Positions 1-9,718 are shown, counted from the stretch's first letter. The stretch is DNA of 64,000 nt from Planctomyces sp. SH-PL14 (GCF_001610835.1 NZ_CP011270.1:4172001-4236000), one strand, 5' to 3'. Made by a program: numbers and translations. The notes: generated by a model from the letters alone, not told the origin.

Positions 1-50
1 CTCTGACTGAAAACTGATCACTGACGACTGAAAACTCACTCCTTCCAATC

Positions 51-2129
51 ATGTCCACTCGAAAGAATCGTCCGCTGTTCGACCCGCCGATTGTCCGGCG
101 GGCGCTTTGGGAATCGCTGCTGAAGCTCAACCCCCGGCATCAGCTCCGCAACCCGGTGATGTTCACCGTCCTCGTGGGGAGCGTCCTGACGACCGGCCTG
201 TACGTGCAGGCCGTGGTCACACCCTCTTCCGCCGGCAACGACTCCCCCGGGTTCATCCTGGGTGTGTCGCTCTGGCTGTGGTTCACGGTCCTCTTCGCCA
301 ACTTCGCCGAGGCGATGGCCGAAGGCCGCGGCAAGGCCCAGGCGGACAACCTCCGCTCAGCCCGCCGGGACGTCATGGCCAAGAAGCTGAAGGAGCCGCG
401 GCGCGATGCCCCGCACTCCGCCACCAGCGCTCCGGACCTCCGCAAGGGGGATGTGGTCCTGGTCGAGGCAGGGGACTTCATCCCCGCCGACGGCGAGGTT
501 CTCGAAGGGATCGCCTCGGTCAACGAGAGCGCCATCACGGGCGAGAGCGCCCCGGTGATCCGCGAGAGCGGCGGCGACCGGAGCAGCGTGACCGGAGGGA
601 CGCAGGTCCTCTCCGATTGGCTGATCGTCCGCATCTCCGCCAACCCGGGCGAGACCTTCCTCGACCGGATGATCTCGCTCGTCGAAGGGGCCAAGCGGCA
701 GAAGACCCCCAACGAGATCGCCCTCGACATCCTGCTGGCCGCGATGACGATCGTCTTCCTGCTGGCGTGTGCCACGCTCGTCCCGTTCTCGATCTACAGC
801 GTCGCCGCCGCCGGCCAGGGACTGCCGATCAGCATCACGGTCGTGGTCGCTCTCCTGGTCTGCCTCATCCCGACGACCATTGGCGGCCTCCTCTCGGCGA
901 TCGGGATCGCCGGGATGGACCGGATGATCCAGGCAAACGTCATCGCCATGTCGGGCCGCGCCGTCGAGGCGGCGGGTGACGTCGACGTCCTGCTCCTCGA
1001 CAAGACCGGGACGATCACGCTCGGCAACCGCCAGGCGGTCGAGTTCATCGCCACCGACGGCATGACGGTCGCGCAGCTGGCCGACGCCGCGCAACTCTCG
1101 TCGCTGGCGGACGAGACTCCCGAAGGCCGGAGCATCGTGGTCCTGGCGAAAGAGAAGTACGGCCTCCGCGGCCGCGAGCTCAACGACCACAACGCGATCT
1201 TCATTCCGTTCATGGCGCAGACCCGCATGAGTGGGGTGGACTTCGATGGCCGGCAGATCCGCAAAGGGTCCGCCGACGCCATCGAAGCCCATGTCACGCA
1301 GCGGGGCGGGACCTATCCCAAGATTCTGCGGGACCACGTGGAAGCGATCTCCAGGAAGGGAGGAACTCCCCTCGTCGTCGCCGAAGGGAACCGCCCGCTG
1401 GGAGTCATCTACCTCAAGGACATCGTGAAGGGAGGCATGAAGGAGCGGTTCGGTCAGCTCCGGACGATGGGGATTAAGACCGTGATGATCACGGGGGACA
1501 ATCCCCTCACCGCCGCGGCGATCGCCGCCGAGGCGGGAGTCGACGACTACCTCGCCCAGGCGACCCCCGAGGCAAAGCTGAAGCTGATCCGCGAGTACCA
1601 GACTGGCGGCCGGCTCGTCGCCATGACCGGCGACGGAACCAACGACTCCCCGGCGCTCGCCCAGGCCGACGTCGCGGTCGCGATGAACAGCGGGACGCAG
1701 GCGGCCAAGGAGGCGGGGAACATGGTCGACCTCGACTCGAACCCGACGAAGCTGATCGAGATCGTCGAGATCGGCAAGCAGCTCCTGATGACCCGCGGGG
1801 CGCTGACGACGTTCAGCATCGCCAACGACGTCGCGAAGTACTTCGCGATCATCCCGGCGGCGTTCGCCACGACCTACCCGGTCCTGACGACGCTGAACGT
1901 GATGGGCCTCGCCACGCCCGCGAGCGCGATCCTCTCGGCGGTGATTTTCAACGCCCTGGTCATCATCTGCCTGATTCCGCTGGCCCTCCGCGGCGTGAAG
2001 TACCGCAGCGTCGGGGCGGCGACGCTGCTCCGCGACAACCTCCTGATCTACGGCGTCGGCGGCCTGATCGTGCCGTTCCTCGGCATCAAGCTGATCGACC
2101 TGGCGCTCGTCGCCGTCGGACTGGCCTGA
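51..2129 (+). CDS. kdpB: Potassium-transporting P-type ATPase, subunit B
   Basis: This is the catalytic subunit of the high-affinity KdpFABC K+ pump in the cytoplasmic membrane; it hydrolyses ATP and forms an aspartyl-phosphate. The 692-residue length fits the family. The phosphorylation motif DKTGT is visible with the Asp at about residue 317, the TGES actuator motif at about residues 163-166, and the [12 protein letters not shown] hinge motif near residue 525. Hydrophobic segments lie at about residues 35-55, 70-90, 220-245 and 255-280, with three more near the C-terminus. It is followed after 113 bp by kdpC in the same direction, so kdpA most likely lies just left of the window. The ATG at 51 gives the usual KdpB N-terminus. 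The identification rests on family motifs and gene order and is secure. Confidence 0.98.
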   Translation: MSTRKNRPLFDPPIVRRALWESLLKLNPRHQLRNPVMFTVLVGSVLTTGLYVQAVVTPSSAGNDSPGFILGVSLWLWFTVLFANFAEAMAEGRGKAQADNLRSARRDVMAKKLKEPRRDAPHSATSAPDLRKGDVVLVEAGDFIPADGEVLEGIASVNESAITGESAPVIRESGGDRSSVTGGTQVLSDWLIVRISANPGETFLDRMISLVEGAKRQKTPNEIALDILLAAMTIVFLLACATLVPFSIYSVAAAGQGLPISITVVVALLVCLIPTTIGGLLSAIGIAGMDRMIQANVIAMSGRAVEAAGDVDVLLLDKTGTITLGNRQAVEFIATDGMTVAQLADAAQLSSLADETPEGRSIVVLAKEKYGLRGRELNDHNAIFIPFMAQTRMSGVDFDGRQIRKGSADAIEAHVTQRGGTYPKILRDHVEAISRKGGTPLVVAEGNRPLGVIYLKDIVKGGMKERFGQLRTMGIKTVMITGDNPLTAAAIAAEAGVDDYLAQATPEAKLKLIREYQTGGRLVAMTGDGTNDSPALAQADVAVAMNSGTQAAKEAGNMVDLDSNPTKLIEIVEIGKQLLMTRGALTTFSIANDVAKYFAIIPAAFATTYPVLTTLNVMGLATPASAILSAVIFNALVIICLIPLALRGVKYRSVGAATLLRDNLLIYGVGGLIVPFLGIKLIDLALVAVGLA

Positions 2130-2242
2130 CGTCTGAGCTGGCAGCGTTCAGCTGTCAGCCGTCAGCGAGTTGACCTCCCCCGCGCTCAATCCTCGGCCGC
2201 CGCGGGAACGCGGCCCCCGAGACAGACCAAGAAAGCCTGATC

Positions 2243-2812
2243 ATGCTCAAGACTCTTTGGAATGCCACCGCGATCCTGATCGGCCTGACGGTCGTGACCG
2301 GTTTCGTGTACCCCCTCTCCGTAACGGCGGTCGCCGCTGTCGTCTTCCCTCGCCAGGCGCAGGGGAGCGTGATCGAAGTCGACGGGAAGCCGGTCGGATC
2401 GGAGCTGATTGGCCAGCCGTTCGAGGATCCGAAGTACTTCTGGGGCCGCCCCTCCGCGACCGGACCGTTCCCGAACAACCCGATGGCGGGGAGCGGGACC
2501 AACCAGGGACCGACCAACCCCGTCCTCGTCGAGGCGGTCCAGGGACGGATCACCCGTCTCAAGGAGGCCGATCCGGGCAATGACAAGCCGGTCCCGGTCG
2601 ATCTCGTGACCGCGTCGGGGAGCGGACTGGACCCGCACATCAGCCCGGCGGCCGCGGAGTATCAGGTATCGCGCGTCGCCCGCGTGCGGGGGATCGCTCC
2701 CGAAAAGGTCAAGGAGCTCGTCGCCGCCCACACCGAAGCTCCACAACTCGGCTTCCTGGGCCAGGCGCGGGTCCATGTGCTGAAGCTGAACCTGGCCCTG
2801 GACCGCCAGTAG
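2243..2812 (+). CDS. kdpC: Potassium-transporting ATPase, subunit C
   Basis: KdpC is the single-span periplasmic subunit that associates with KdpB and is needed for assembly of the K+ pump. The 189-residue product has one N-terminal membrane helix (about residues 9-30). After it come the typical KdpC blocks, including FEDPKYFWGRPSAT and the Asn/Gly-rich stretch SGTNQGPTN. The C-terminal part, with DLVTASGSGLDPHISP (about 120-135), is the most conserved region of the family and is intact. It sits between kdpB and the kdpDE sensor genes on the same strand, so it should be in the same transcript. Confidence 0.97.
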   Translation: MLKTLWNATAILIGLTVVTGFVYPLSVTAVAAVVFPRQAQGSVIEVDGKPVGSELIGQPFEDPKYFWGRPSATGPFPNNPMAGSGTNQGPTNPVLVEAVQGRITRLKEADPGNDKPVPVDLVTASGSGLDPHISPAAAEYQVSRVARVRGIAPEKVKELVAAHTEAPQLGFLGQARVHVLKLNLALDRQ

Positions 2813-2995
2813 CCCTCTCGCTCCGCGAGATGAGCTTCCGGGCGGCGTGTCCAAGTCACACCCGCGCTGCAATCTCCCCGCGAACTGAGGTCGCCGGAGC
2901 CGCATCGATAGCGCGGGCCGCGGGCTCATCTCGCGGAGCGAGATGGCTACCGACTTCACCTGTCACTCCCCAGCACCGCTTGGCTCCCGCAGCCG

Positions 2996-3304
2996 ATGCC
3001 GAACCGCTCCGACCGCCTCACCATCCCGACCGCCAGCACCAACATCTCGCCCCCTCCTGTCGATCACTACGCCGCCTGGCGACGACCGTCAGGCCTCTGC
3101 CGCAGCCTCTTCGTCGGCCTCGCCCTGACCCTCCCCGGCGGACTGTTCGGCGCTCTGCTTGGCCTCGTCACCGGCACGTTCACTCTCGGCATCCTCGCCG
3201 GGGGATTGCTCGCCGCCGTCGCCGGGGCGACATTGGAAGCCCGATCGTCGGTCCCGCCGCTTTCACCGTCGCGCCGGTCCGACTCGAACACGAACACCCG
3301 ATGA
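2996..3304 (+). CDS. Small membrane protein translationally coupled to kdpD
   Basis: I do not recognise this 102-residue product. The first 35 residues are polar. They are followed by a strongly hydrophobic, glycine-rich stretch (about residues 36-82) that can form two membrane helices with GxxxG-type spacing (for example GGLFGALLGLVTG). Its TGA stop at 3302-3304 overlaps the ATG of kdpD at 3301-3303 in an ATGA arrangement, which is typical of translational coupling and is the main reason to think it is real. The position between kdpC and kdpD suggests a role in K+ transport or sensing. KdpF also is a small membrane peptide, but it is much shorter (about 30 residues) and lies upstream of kdpA, so I do not equate them. 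No strong ribosome-binding site is seen before the ATG at 2996. Confidence 0.6.
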   Translation: MPNRSDRLTIPTASTNISPPPVDHYAAWRRPSGLCRSLFVGLALTLPGGLFGALLGLVTGTFTLGILAGGLLAAVAGATLEARSSVPPLSPSRRSDSNTNTR

Positions 3305-5997
3305 CCCTCTCCTCTTCTCCCGCCGGCCGACCCGATCCCGACGCGCTGCTGGCCCGCGTCGCGGCCGAAGAGGCGAAGCAGGCCCGCGGCCGCCTCAAGA
3401 TCTTCTTCGGCATGGCCCCCGGCGTCGGCAAGACGTATGCCATGCTCGAGGCCGCCCGAAAGGTCGCCAAGGAGGGAGTCGATGTCATCGTCGGCTACGT
3501 CGAACCCCACGCCCGGCCTGAGACTCAGGCCCTCGTCATGGGACTCGATCTCCTGCAGCGGCGGGAGATCACCCGCGGCGGCTCGACACTCTATGAGTTC
3601 GACCTCGAAGCCGCCCTGACCCGACACCCGCAGCTGATCCTCGTCGACGAACTCGCTCACACAAACGCCGAAGGCTCGACCCACGCCAAGCGCTGGCAGG
3701 ACATCGAAGACCTCCTGGCCGCCGGGATCGACGTCTACACGACCGTCAACGTCCAGCACCTCGAAAGCCTCAACGACGTCGTGGCCCAGGTCACTTCGAT
3801 CCCGGTCCGCGAGACCGTCCCCGATCACGTCTTCGAACAGGCCGACGAAGTCGAGCTGGTCGACCTCGCGCCGGACGACCTTATCGAGCGTTTGCGGGAG
3901 GGGAAGGTCTACGTCCCCGCCCAGGCGCGGCGGGCCATCGAAAACTTCTTCCGCAAGGGGAACCTGATCGCCCTGCGGGAGCTGTCGCTCCGCAAGACTG
4001 CCGACCGGGTCAACGCCCAGGCCCTCGACTACCGCAGCGAGAACGCCATCCAGCGGATCTGGCCGACTTCGGAACGGCTCCTCGTCTGCGTCAGCCCCAG
4101 CCCCTTCTCGGCCAAGCTCGTCCGCGGCGCGCGGCGGCTGGCCGGAAGCCTCCAGGCTCCGCTGACGGCGCTGCACGTCGTCTCCATCCGGAGTCCGCGG
4201 CTTTCCTCTGAAGACCGGCAGCGGCTCGACCAGAACCTTCGTCTCGCCGAAGAACTCGGGGCGAAGGTCGACACCATCACGGCCGACCGCTTCGCCGAAG
4301 GGGTCGTGGCCTACGCCCGCGAGCACAACGTCACCAAGATCGTCGTCGGCAAGCCGCAGGGGCGGAGCTTGCGGGACTGGTTCCGGGAATCGGCCATCGA
4401 CGAGCTGATCCGCATCTCGGATGACATCGACATCTACGTCATCCGCGGCGAAGGAACCAGCCCGGCCCCGCCAGTGCGGAACCCCGTTTCGCGGCCGATC
4501 AACCACCGGGCCTATGCCCTGGCCCTCACGGCCGTGGCGGTCTGCACGGCGGTCGGCTGGCAACTGCGGACCATCCTCGCCCCGACCAATCTGGCGATGC
4601 TGTATCTGGCGACAGTCGTCGCCGTCTCGCTCGTTGGCGGCCGGGGACCGTCGATCGTCGCCACGATCGTCGGCGTGGCGGTCTTCGACATCGTTCTCGT
4701 CCCGCCCTACTGGACCTTCGCGGTCACGGACACCGAGTATCTCCTGACGTTCCTCGTCATGCTGACGACGGGCCTTGTCGTGAGCGAACTCAATGCCCGG
4801 ATCCGTTCGCAGAACGTGCTTGTCCGGCAGCGCGAGCGACACACGGCGGCGCTCTACTCGCTGAGCCGCGAGCTGGCGAATCTCCCCACCGCGGACTCCG
4901 TCGCCGAAGCCGCCCGCCGCCGGATCCGGGAGGCTCTCGACATCGATGTGTGGATCGCCATCTCGGACGACGGCAAGACGCTCAAGGCTCCCGATCTCTC
5001 GCCCAGCCCGCTCCCCGCTCAGGACGAAGGGGTGGCGCGGTGGGTCCTCGAACATCGCCGTCCCGCCGGCCGCGGCACCGACACGCTGCCCGGGAATGCC
5101 GCGACCTATTTTCCCCTGCTCGTGACAGAGGGGATCGTCGGCGTCCTGGGGGTCCACTCCCGCCAGCCTGAGGGGCCGCTGCTGTCCGAGCCAATGCAGC
5201 TCCTGCAGGCGTTTGTCGGCCAGGTGGCGGGAGCGATCGAGCGATGCGGGCTCGCGCTCCAGGCGGAGAAAATCCGGCTCCAGATGGAAACCGAACGGAT
5301 GCGGAACGCCCTCCTCAGCGCCGTCTCGCACGATCTGCGAACCCCGCTCGCCACGATCACGGGAGCGACGAGCCTCCTGGCCCAGTCCGATCCGCCGCTC
5401 CCACCCGAGACCCAGCGCGATCTGGCCCGGTCGGTCGTCGACGAAGCGGAGCGGCTGCACCGGCTCGTCACGAACCTCCTCGACCTGACGCGGCTCGAAT
5501 CGGGGGCGATCCAGCTCAGCCGCGAACTGCAGCCGATCGAAGAGGTGATCGAAACCTCGCTGGCCCGGACCGAACGGCACTTTCCCGGACGGCCCGTCAC
5601 GACCGAGATCGCGAGAAATCTCCCGCCCGTCTCGATCGACGCCATCCTGATCGAGCAGGTCCTCGTCAACCTGCTGGACAACGCCGACAAGTTCAGCCCG
5701 CCGGAGCTGCCGATTGTCCTGCGGGCCTTCGCCGAAGGGGACCGGCTTGTCGTCGAAGTCGAAGACCGCGGACCGGGCCTGCCGTCGGGCGAGGAGCAGC
5801 GAATCTTCGAGAAGTTCTACCGCGTCAGCCCGCAGGCCCACCGCGGCAGCGGGATCGGCCTCACGATCTGCCGCGGCATCGTCGAACTGCACGGAGGGAC
5901 GATCGCCGCCCGGAATCGCGACGCCGGGACGGGAGCCGTCTTTCGTTTCACGATTCCGTTTGCGAAGCTGCCGGAGCCTCGGTACGCGGCCGAGTGA
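3301..5997 (+). CDS. kdpD: Osmosensitive K+ channel sensor histidine kinase KdpD
   Basis: KdpD senses K+ limitation/turgor and phosphorylates KdpE. The 898-residue protein shows the full family order. An N-terminal KdpD domain has a Walker A motif GMAPGVGKT (residues 37-45) and LVDELAHTN (about 113-121). A universal-stress-protein-like domain follows (about 255-380), then four membrane helices of the DUF4118 type (about 400-495), a GAF-like region (about 520-660), a dimerisation/phosphoacceptor domain with SHDLRTPL (His at 677), and an HATPase domain (N box near 793, then DRGPGLP and GSGIGL). The reading frame is open further upstream, but the ATG at 3301 is preferred because it overlaps the preceding small ORF by ATGA and gives the normal KdpD N-terminus. 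Confidence 0.97.
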   Translation: MTLSSSPAGRPDPDALLARVAAEEAKQARGRLKIFFGMAPGVGKTYAMLEAARKVAKEGVDVIVGYVEPHARPETQALVMGLDLLQRREITRGGSTLYEFDLEAALTRHPQLILVDELAHTNAEGSTHAKRWQDIEDLLAAGIDVYTTVNVQHLESLNDVVAQVTSIPVRETVPDHVFEQADEVELVDLAPDDLIERLREGKVYVPAQARRAIENFFRKGNLIALRELSLRKTADRVNAQALDYRSENAIQRIWPTSERLLVCVSPSPFSAKLVRGARRLAGSLQAPLTALHVVSIRSPRLSSEDRQRLDQNLRLAEELGAKVDTITADRFAEGVVAYAREHNVTKIVVGKPQGRSLRDWFRESAIDELIRISDDIDIYVIRGEGTSPAPPVRNPVSRPINHRAYALALTAVAVCTAVGWQLRTILAPTNLAMLYLATVVAVSLVGGRGPSIVATIVGVAVFDIVLVPPYWTFAVTDTEYLLTFLVMLTTGLVVSELNARIRSQNVLVRQRERHTAALYSLSRELANLPTADSVAEAARRRIREALDIDVWIAISDDGKTLKAPDLSPSPLPAQDEGVARWVLEHRRPAGRGTDTLPGNAATYFPLLVTEGIVGVLGVHSRQPEGPLLSEPMQLLQAFVGQVAGAIERCGLALQAEKIRLQMETERMRNALLSAVSHDLRTPLATITGATSLLAQSDPPLPPETQRDLARSVVDEAERLHRLVTNLLDLTRLESGAIQLSRELQPIEEVIETSLARTERHFPGRPVTTEIARNLPPVSIDAILIEQVLVNLLDNADKFSPPELPIVLRAFAEGDRLVVEVEDRGPGLPSGEEQRIFEKFYRVSPQAHRGSGIGLTICRGIVELHGGTIAARNRDAGTGAVFRFTIPFAKLPEPRYAAE

Positions 5998-6009
5998 GTC
6001 GAGAGCCCC

Positions 6010-6708
6010 ATGTCCCAGGACGCCCCCCGCATTCTCGTCGTCGAAGACGAACAGCCGATCCGGCGGTTCCTCAGCATCTCCCTGGAGTCGCAGAACTTTC
6101 GGGTGACCGAGGTCACGACCGCCGCGAAAGGACTCCAGAACGTCCTGGCCGAGCCGCCCGACGCGATCCTCCTCGATCTCGGCCTCCCTGACGGCGACGG
6201 CCTCGATCTCCTCCGCAAGATCCGCGAGTGGTCGCGGGTCCCGGTGATCGTCCTCTCGGCTCGCGGACACGAAGCGGACAAAGTGACGGCCCTCGACGCG
6301 GGTGCGGACGATTACCTGACGAAGCCCTTCGGAATCGGTGAGCTGACGGCCCGGATCCGGGTCGCCCTCCGGCACGCCGCCTCGCATGGCTCAACCGAGC
6401 CAGCCCCGGTCTTCCAGGTCGGCGGACTCAAGATCGACCTCACCCGCCGGCAGGTCCTCGTCGACGACGCCGAAGTCCATCTCACGCCGACGGAGTACCG
6501 GCTGCTCGTTGTCCTCTCGAAGAACGCCGGCAAAGTCGTGACGCACCGCCAGCTCCTCAAGGAGGTCTGGGGTCCCGACAGCGTCTACGAGCACCAGTAC
6601 CTGCGGGTCTTCGTCGGCCAGCTCCGCCAGAAGATCGAAGCGGACCCCGCCCGGCCGCGGTACCTCAAGACGGAAACCGGGGTCGGGTACCGGCTGCTGG
6701 ATACCTGA
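6010..6708 (+). CDS. kdpE: KDP operon response regulator KdpE (OmpR family)
   Basis: KdpE is the DNA-binding partner of KdpD and activates kdp transcription. The 232-residue product has a receiver domain with the acidic pair VEDEQ near residue 11, phosphoacceptor Asp56 in LLDLGLPDGDG and the Lys of LTKPFG (about 104). A winged-helix output domain follows (LTPTEYRLLVVL, then VYEHQYLRVFVGQLRQKIE). It starts 12 bp after kdpD on the same strand. The KIEADPARPRY and ETGVGYR endings are typical of KdpE rather than other OmpR regulators. Confidence 0.96.
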   Translation: MSQDAPRILVVEDEQPIRRFLSISLESQNFRVTEVTTAAKGLQNVLAEPPDAILLDLGLPDGDGLDLLRKIREWSRVPVIVLSARGHEADKVTALDAGADDYLTKPFGIGELTARIRVALRHAASHGSTEPAPVFQVGGLKIDLTRRQVLVDDAEVHLTPTEYRLLVVLSKNAGKVVTHRQLLKEVWGPDSVYEHQYLRVFVGQLRQKIEADPARPRYLKTETGVGYRLLDT

Positions 6709-6719
6709 CGGACTAAAAA

Positions 6720-6835
6720 GGATTAAACACCAAGACACCAAGGAGGCACAAAGAGCACGAAGAAGAGACGAGGCCATTCCCCTGCTTCTCCTCTTGGTGT
6801 CCTTGGTGCCTCCTTTGTGCATTGGTGTTTAACTC
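6720..6835. repeat. Imperfect inverted repeat, CACCAAGACACCAAGG family (copy B1)
   Basis: The stretch starts with TAAACACCAAGACACCAAGG and a GAGGCACAAAG block. It ends with the near reverse complement (CTTGGTGTCCTTGGTGCCTC, CTTTGTGC, TTGGTGTTTAA). The arms are about 50 bp each and could fold into a long imperfect hairpin. It fills the gap between the convergent genes kdpE and the phosphate permease, where it could serve both as a bidirectional terminator. The stop codon of the permease (TAA, read on the minus strand at 6829-6831) lies inside the repeat. Similar sequences occur at 8984-9075 and 38283-38434. Confidence 0.85.
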
Positions 6836-7818
6836 TTTCCGAGCAGGCCGACGACCCAGTAGCTGATCGCCGCCAGGAGCGCCCCGCAGGGGACGGTCGT
6901 GATCCAGGCCAGAAGGATCTCGCCGACTTTTCGCCAGTGGGCCTGGCGGGTCGTGATCCCGATGCCGAGGAGCGAGCCGACGCTGACGTGCGTCGTGCTG
7001 ACCGGGAGGCTGTGGAAGCTGGCGGTCGTCACGAGACAGGCGGTCGAGAGGGAGGCGGCAAAGCCCTGGCCGGGGTTCATCGCCGTGACCTTCTTTCCCA
7101 GGGTCTCGGCCACCTTGTCGGCGTCGAGGAGTCCCCCGAGGGCGATCATGACCGCAACCGCCACGAAGCCCCATCGGACGTCGATCCCCGGCGCGACGAG
7201 CAGCAGGGCCACCATTTTCGGGGTGTCGTTGAGGCCGCGGGCGAAGCTGGCCGCGCCGGCGCTGAGAAAGTGGAGCGCGTCGAGCGTCGGAGTCCGGTGG
7301 TCGGGAGCGAGGCGGATCGCCCGCAGGATGAGGTAGATCAGACCGCCGAGGATCACGGCCACGACCGGACTGAAGAACAGCGGATAGAGGAAGAGTTTGC
7401 CCAGGGCCTCCAGATGGACTTCGCTCCCGCTGCCGGCGAAGCCTGCACCGGCGAGAGCTCCCGTCAGGGCGTGTGTGGTCGAGACCGGGAAGCCGAAGCG
7501 GGTCGCCAGGAAACTCGTCAGCGCCGCCCCGAGAGCCACGGCGCTGACGAACGACGGCGATTGCACGAGCGAGTCCGGGACGATCCCCCGGCCGCTGAAG
7601 GTCTTGAGCAGTCCGTGTCCCAGGAACGCCGCCGCGATCGAGCCGGCGAAGGTCATCGCCGTTCCCCAGTAGAGGGCCTGCCGCAGCGATGTCGTTCCGC
7701 TGCCGTAGAGCGACGCCACCCCTTTGAAGTTGGCGTTCGCCCCGTTCGTGAAGGCGACGAAGCAGACGGTCAGGATCAGGAACGCGGTGAACACGGCGAC
7801 TCCGGCACGTGGGGACAA
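6829..7818 (-). CDS. PiT-family inorganic phosphate transporter
   Basis: This is a low-affinity phosphate permease of the PHO4/PiT family in the inner membrane. The 329-residue product is almost entirely hydrophobic, with about 9-10 predicted helices. It carries the two internally repeated family signatures: TNGANANFKGVAS near residue 24 and RGLNDTPKMVALLL near residue 200. The first departs from the textbook NGANDAAN motif, a variant seen in several PiT subgroups. The furthest start is a TTG at 7818; a GTG at 7794 is an alternative and would shorten the protein by eight residues. It is convergent with kdpE. No PhoU-like partner gene lies beside it. Confidence 0.9.
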   Translation of the reverse strand: MSPRAGVAVFTAFLILTVCFVAFTNGANANFKGVASLYGSGTTSLRQALYWGTAMTFAGSIAAAFLGHGLLKTFSGRGIVPDSLVQSPSFVSAVALGAALTSFLATRFGFPVSTTHALTGALAGAGFAGSGSEVHLEALGKLFLYPLFFSPVVAVILGGLIYLILRAIRLAPDHRTPTLDALHFLSAGAASFARGLNDTPKMVALLLVAPGIDVRWGFVAVAVMIALGGLLDADKVAETLGKKVTAMNPGQGFAASLSTACLVTTASFHSLPVSTTHVSVGSLLGIGITTRQAHWRKVGEILLAWITTVPCGALLAAISYWVVGLLGKS

Positions 7819-7912
7819 TCACACCAGCCCGAAGCGCCAGCGAGGGAATCCGCCTTCGCCCCTCGCTTGCGCTTCTAGTATTGGACGGCCGTTCAAGACG
7901 GGCCTTCGCAGC

Positions 7913-8827
7913 CTACTGCGGCTTGTTCTCCTTCGTCTCGGCCGGGTGCTGCTTCATTGAGGCGTACTCCTTCCACGAGCCCTCGTAGAGCCGGACGTTC
8001 GGGTACTTGGCGACATGCCGCAGGTAGAACCGCAGCAGGCTCCCTTCGCGGGAGGTGCCGCAGTACACGAGAATCTCCTTGTCCGGCGTCAGACCGGCAG
8101 AGGCGAGTTCCGCCTTGACCTTCTCGAAGGGGAGGAACTTGTGGGTGTTGTCCTTCTCCATCAGGCGGGCCCAGTGGAAGCTGATCGCGCCCGGGATGTG
8201 CCCCTTACGGACCCAGATCTCATCATCGCCCAGATATTCGTTGTGCGGCCGGGCATCGACGAGGACGACGCCGGGCTTCCCTTTCCGCGACAGGACGTCT
8301 TCGACGTCGAGCGCGATCTCCGGCAGCATCTTCTCCGGAAGCGTTCCCGGAGCGTTGCCGAAGTACTCCTGCGTCACCGGCAGCTTTTCCTTCTTCCACT
8401 CGGGGAGGCCGCCGTCGACGATCCGGATGTCCTGCACGCCGAACTTCTCAAGGACATAGGCGACCATGCTGGCGCTGAGGATCTCGTCATTGGGGAGCTG
8501 CTCCCCGGTGGCGTAGATCAGATGCGTGCGGCTGCGGTCGACTCCCGCACGGATCAGCAGGGCCTTCGTGATGTCGTCCGGCAGATACTGGACCGGAACC
8601 CCGTGATCGGTTCCGCGGAGCGTGTCGAAGTTGATGTGATGGGCGGTCGGGAGATGGCCGCGGAAGTAGTCCTTGTAGCCGCCGCGGGTGTCGAGGACGA
8701 TCGGCCGTTTGGCGGCGTCCGAGGCGTCGATGAGCTTCTTGGCCTCGACCGGGGAGATGATGTTGATCTCGGCGAAGGCGCTGTTCGCCAGCAGAAGGAA
8801 ACCGATCGCGTAGACAAGCTGTTTCAT
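7913..8827 (-). CDS. Secreted two-domain rhodanese-like sulfurtransferase
   Basis: The enzyme belongs to the thiosulfate/3-mercaptopyruvate sulfurtransferase family, which moves sulfane sulfur through a persulfidated cysteine. From the ATG at 8827 the product has 304 residues and begins with a signal peptide (MKQLVYAIGF, cleavage after ANSAFA), so it should act in the periplasm. Two rhodanese modules are visible. The first (about 25-150) has VLDTRGGYKDY and YATGE, and lacks the catalytic Cys, as is normal. The second (about 170-290) has LVDARPHNEYLG and the catalytic loop CGTSREGS with Cys256. The frame stays open upstream to 9010, but the signal peptide marks the start. Confidence 0.9.
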   Translation of the reverse strand: MKQLVYAIGFLLLANSAFAEINIISPVEAKKLIDASDAAKRPIVLDTRGGYKDYFRGHLPTAHHINFDTLRGTDHGVPVQYLPDDITKALLIRAGVDRSRTHLIYATGEQLPNDEILSASMVAYVLEKFGVQDIRIVDGGLPEWKKEKLPVTQEYFGNAPGTLPEKMLPEIALDVEDVLSRKGKPGVVLVDARPHNEYLGDDEIWVRKGHIPGAISFHWARLMEKDNTHKFLPFEKVKAELASAGLTPDKEILVYCGTSREGSLLRFYLRHVAKYPNVRLYEGSWKEYASMKQHPAETKENKPQ

Positions 8828-8983
8828 GGGAAATCGATCGCAAACCGGGAGAATGAGAGCGACGCCGCGCCGACGCGCGACCAATCCGCGAAAGGACGCA
8901 CCCCGAGGATGCGGTCCTCTCCAACAAATCGTGATTTGATGATAGTGACCCAGCCCCGCAGGGCAACGCGGGGAGGAAGAGGG

Positions 8984-9078
8984 AAACACCAAGACACCAA
9001 GGAGGCACAAAGGTTTGATTCCGGGGACGCGTGCCCCTTTGTGAACTTGGTGCGATCTTTGTGCCTTGGTGTTTCACC
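8984..9078. repeat. CACCAAGACACCAAGG-family repeat (copy B2)
   Basis: The left part reads AAACACCAAGACACCAAGG followed by AGGCACAAAG. The right part (about 9040-9075) contains CTTTGTGAACTTGGTGCG and CTTTGTGCCTTGGTGTTTC, the imperfect reverse complement. It lies between the divergent sulfurtransferase and pyroglutamyl-peptidase-like genes, so here it cannot be a shared terminator and may instead sit in the 5' regions of both. Confidence 0.8.
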
Positions 9079-9105
9079 CCGGCCCCGCTGACGGACGTGG
9101 ACGAA

Positions 9106-9711
9106 ATGATGGAATCGACGATCAATCTCCTGCTGACCGGCTTCGGCCCGTTTCGGGACATTGCTGTCAATCCGTCGCAGCTCATGGCGGAACGGCTCGA
9201 CGGTGCCCGGATCGGTGCTGTCCGGATCACGAGCCTGATTCTGCCGGTCGTCTTCGGGCAAGACCGCGATCTCGTCGGCGCGGCGATCGAGCGGCATCGA
9301 CCCGCGATCGTCCTGTCCCTGGGAGTCGCGGCCCGCGAGCCGGGACTGCGGTGGGAGTCGATGGGCCGAAACCGGCGGCAGTCCGAAGAGGGGTTTCGGC
9401 CGATCCTCGCCGACGGGCCGGACGCCTATGCGTCCACGATCCCTCACGGTCCCGTCCTGGCCGCAGTGGAAGCAGCCGACGTCGCGATCCGGCTCAGTGA
9501 CGACGCCGGAACGTACCTGTGCAACCACCTCCTCTACACAACACTGCATCTCGCGTCTCACGGGACGCATCGCTTTCGAGCCGCCTTCCTGCACATCCCC
9601 AGGGCGACCGAACACGCCCGGCCCGACGAGTCCTCGATGCCGCTCGACACGATCGAGCGCGGCATCCGGGCGGCGATCCAGGGACTCCAGCTGTCGCACC
9701 GGACAGCATGA
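9106..9711 (+). CDS. Pyroglutamyl-peptidase I-like cysteine peptidase (family C15)
   Basis: Family C15 enzymes remove N-terminal pyroglutamate from peptides in the cytoplasm. The 201-residue product begins with the diagnostic LLTGFGPF (about residues 9-16) and AVNPSQ. The presumed catalytic triad is present: Glu84 (RWESMGRN), Cys139 (GTYLCNHLLY) and His163 (AFLHIP). Length and order match Pcp. Two ATG codons in tandem (9106, 9109) are the likely starts; an open frame reaching 9031 runs into the upstream repeat and is not credible. The segment between Glu and Cys is divergent from well-studied Pcp, so substrate specificity is inferred. Confidence 0.88.
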   Translation: MMESTINLLLTGFGPFRDIAVNPSQLMAERLDGARIGAVRITSLILPVVFGQDRDLVGAAIERHRPAIVLSLGVAAREPGLRWESMGRNRRQSEEGFRPILADGPDAYASTIPHGPVLAAVEAADVAIRLSDDAGTYLCNHLLYTTLHLASHGTHRFRAAFLHIPRATEHARPDESSMPLDTIERGIRAAIQGLQLSHRTA

Positions 9712-9718
9712 CTCGCAC

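Noticed and set aside
2996-3304. The small ORF before kdpD as kdpF
   Set aside because: KdpF is about 30 residues with one helix and is encoded ahead of kdpA. This product is longer with two probable helices and lies after kdpC.
3067-6387. A 1106-codon open frame on the minus strand
   Set aside because: It lies wholly opposite kdpD/kdpE, is very rich in Arg, Asp and Gly, and shows no domain. It is a by-product of high GC at third codon positions.
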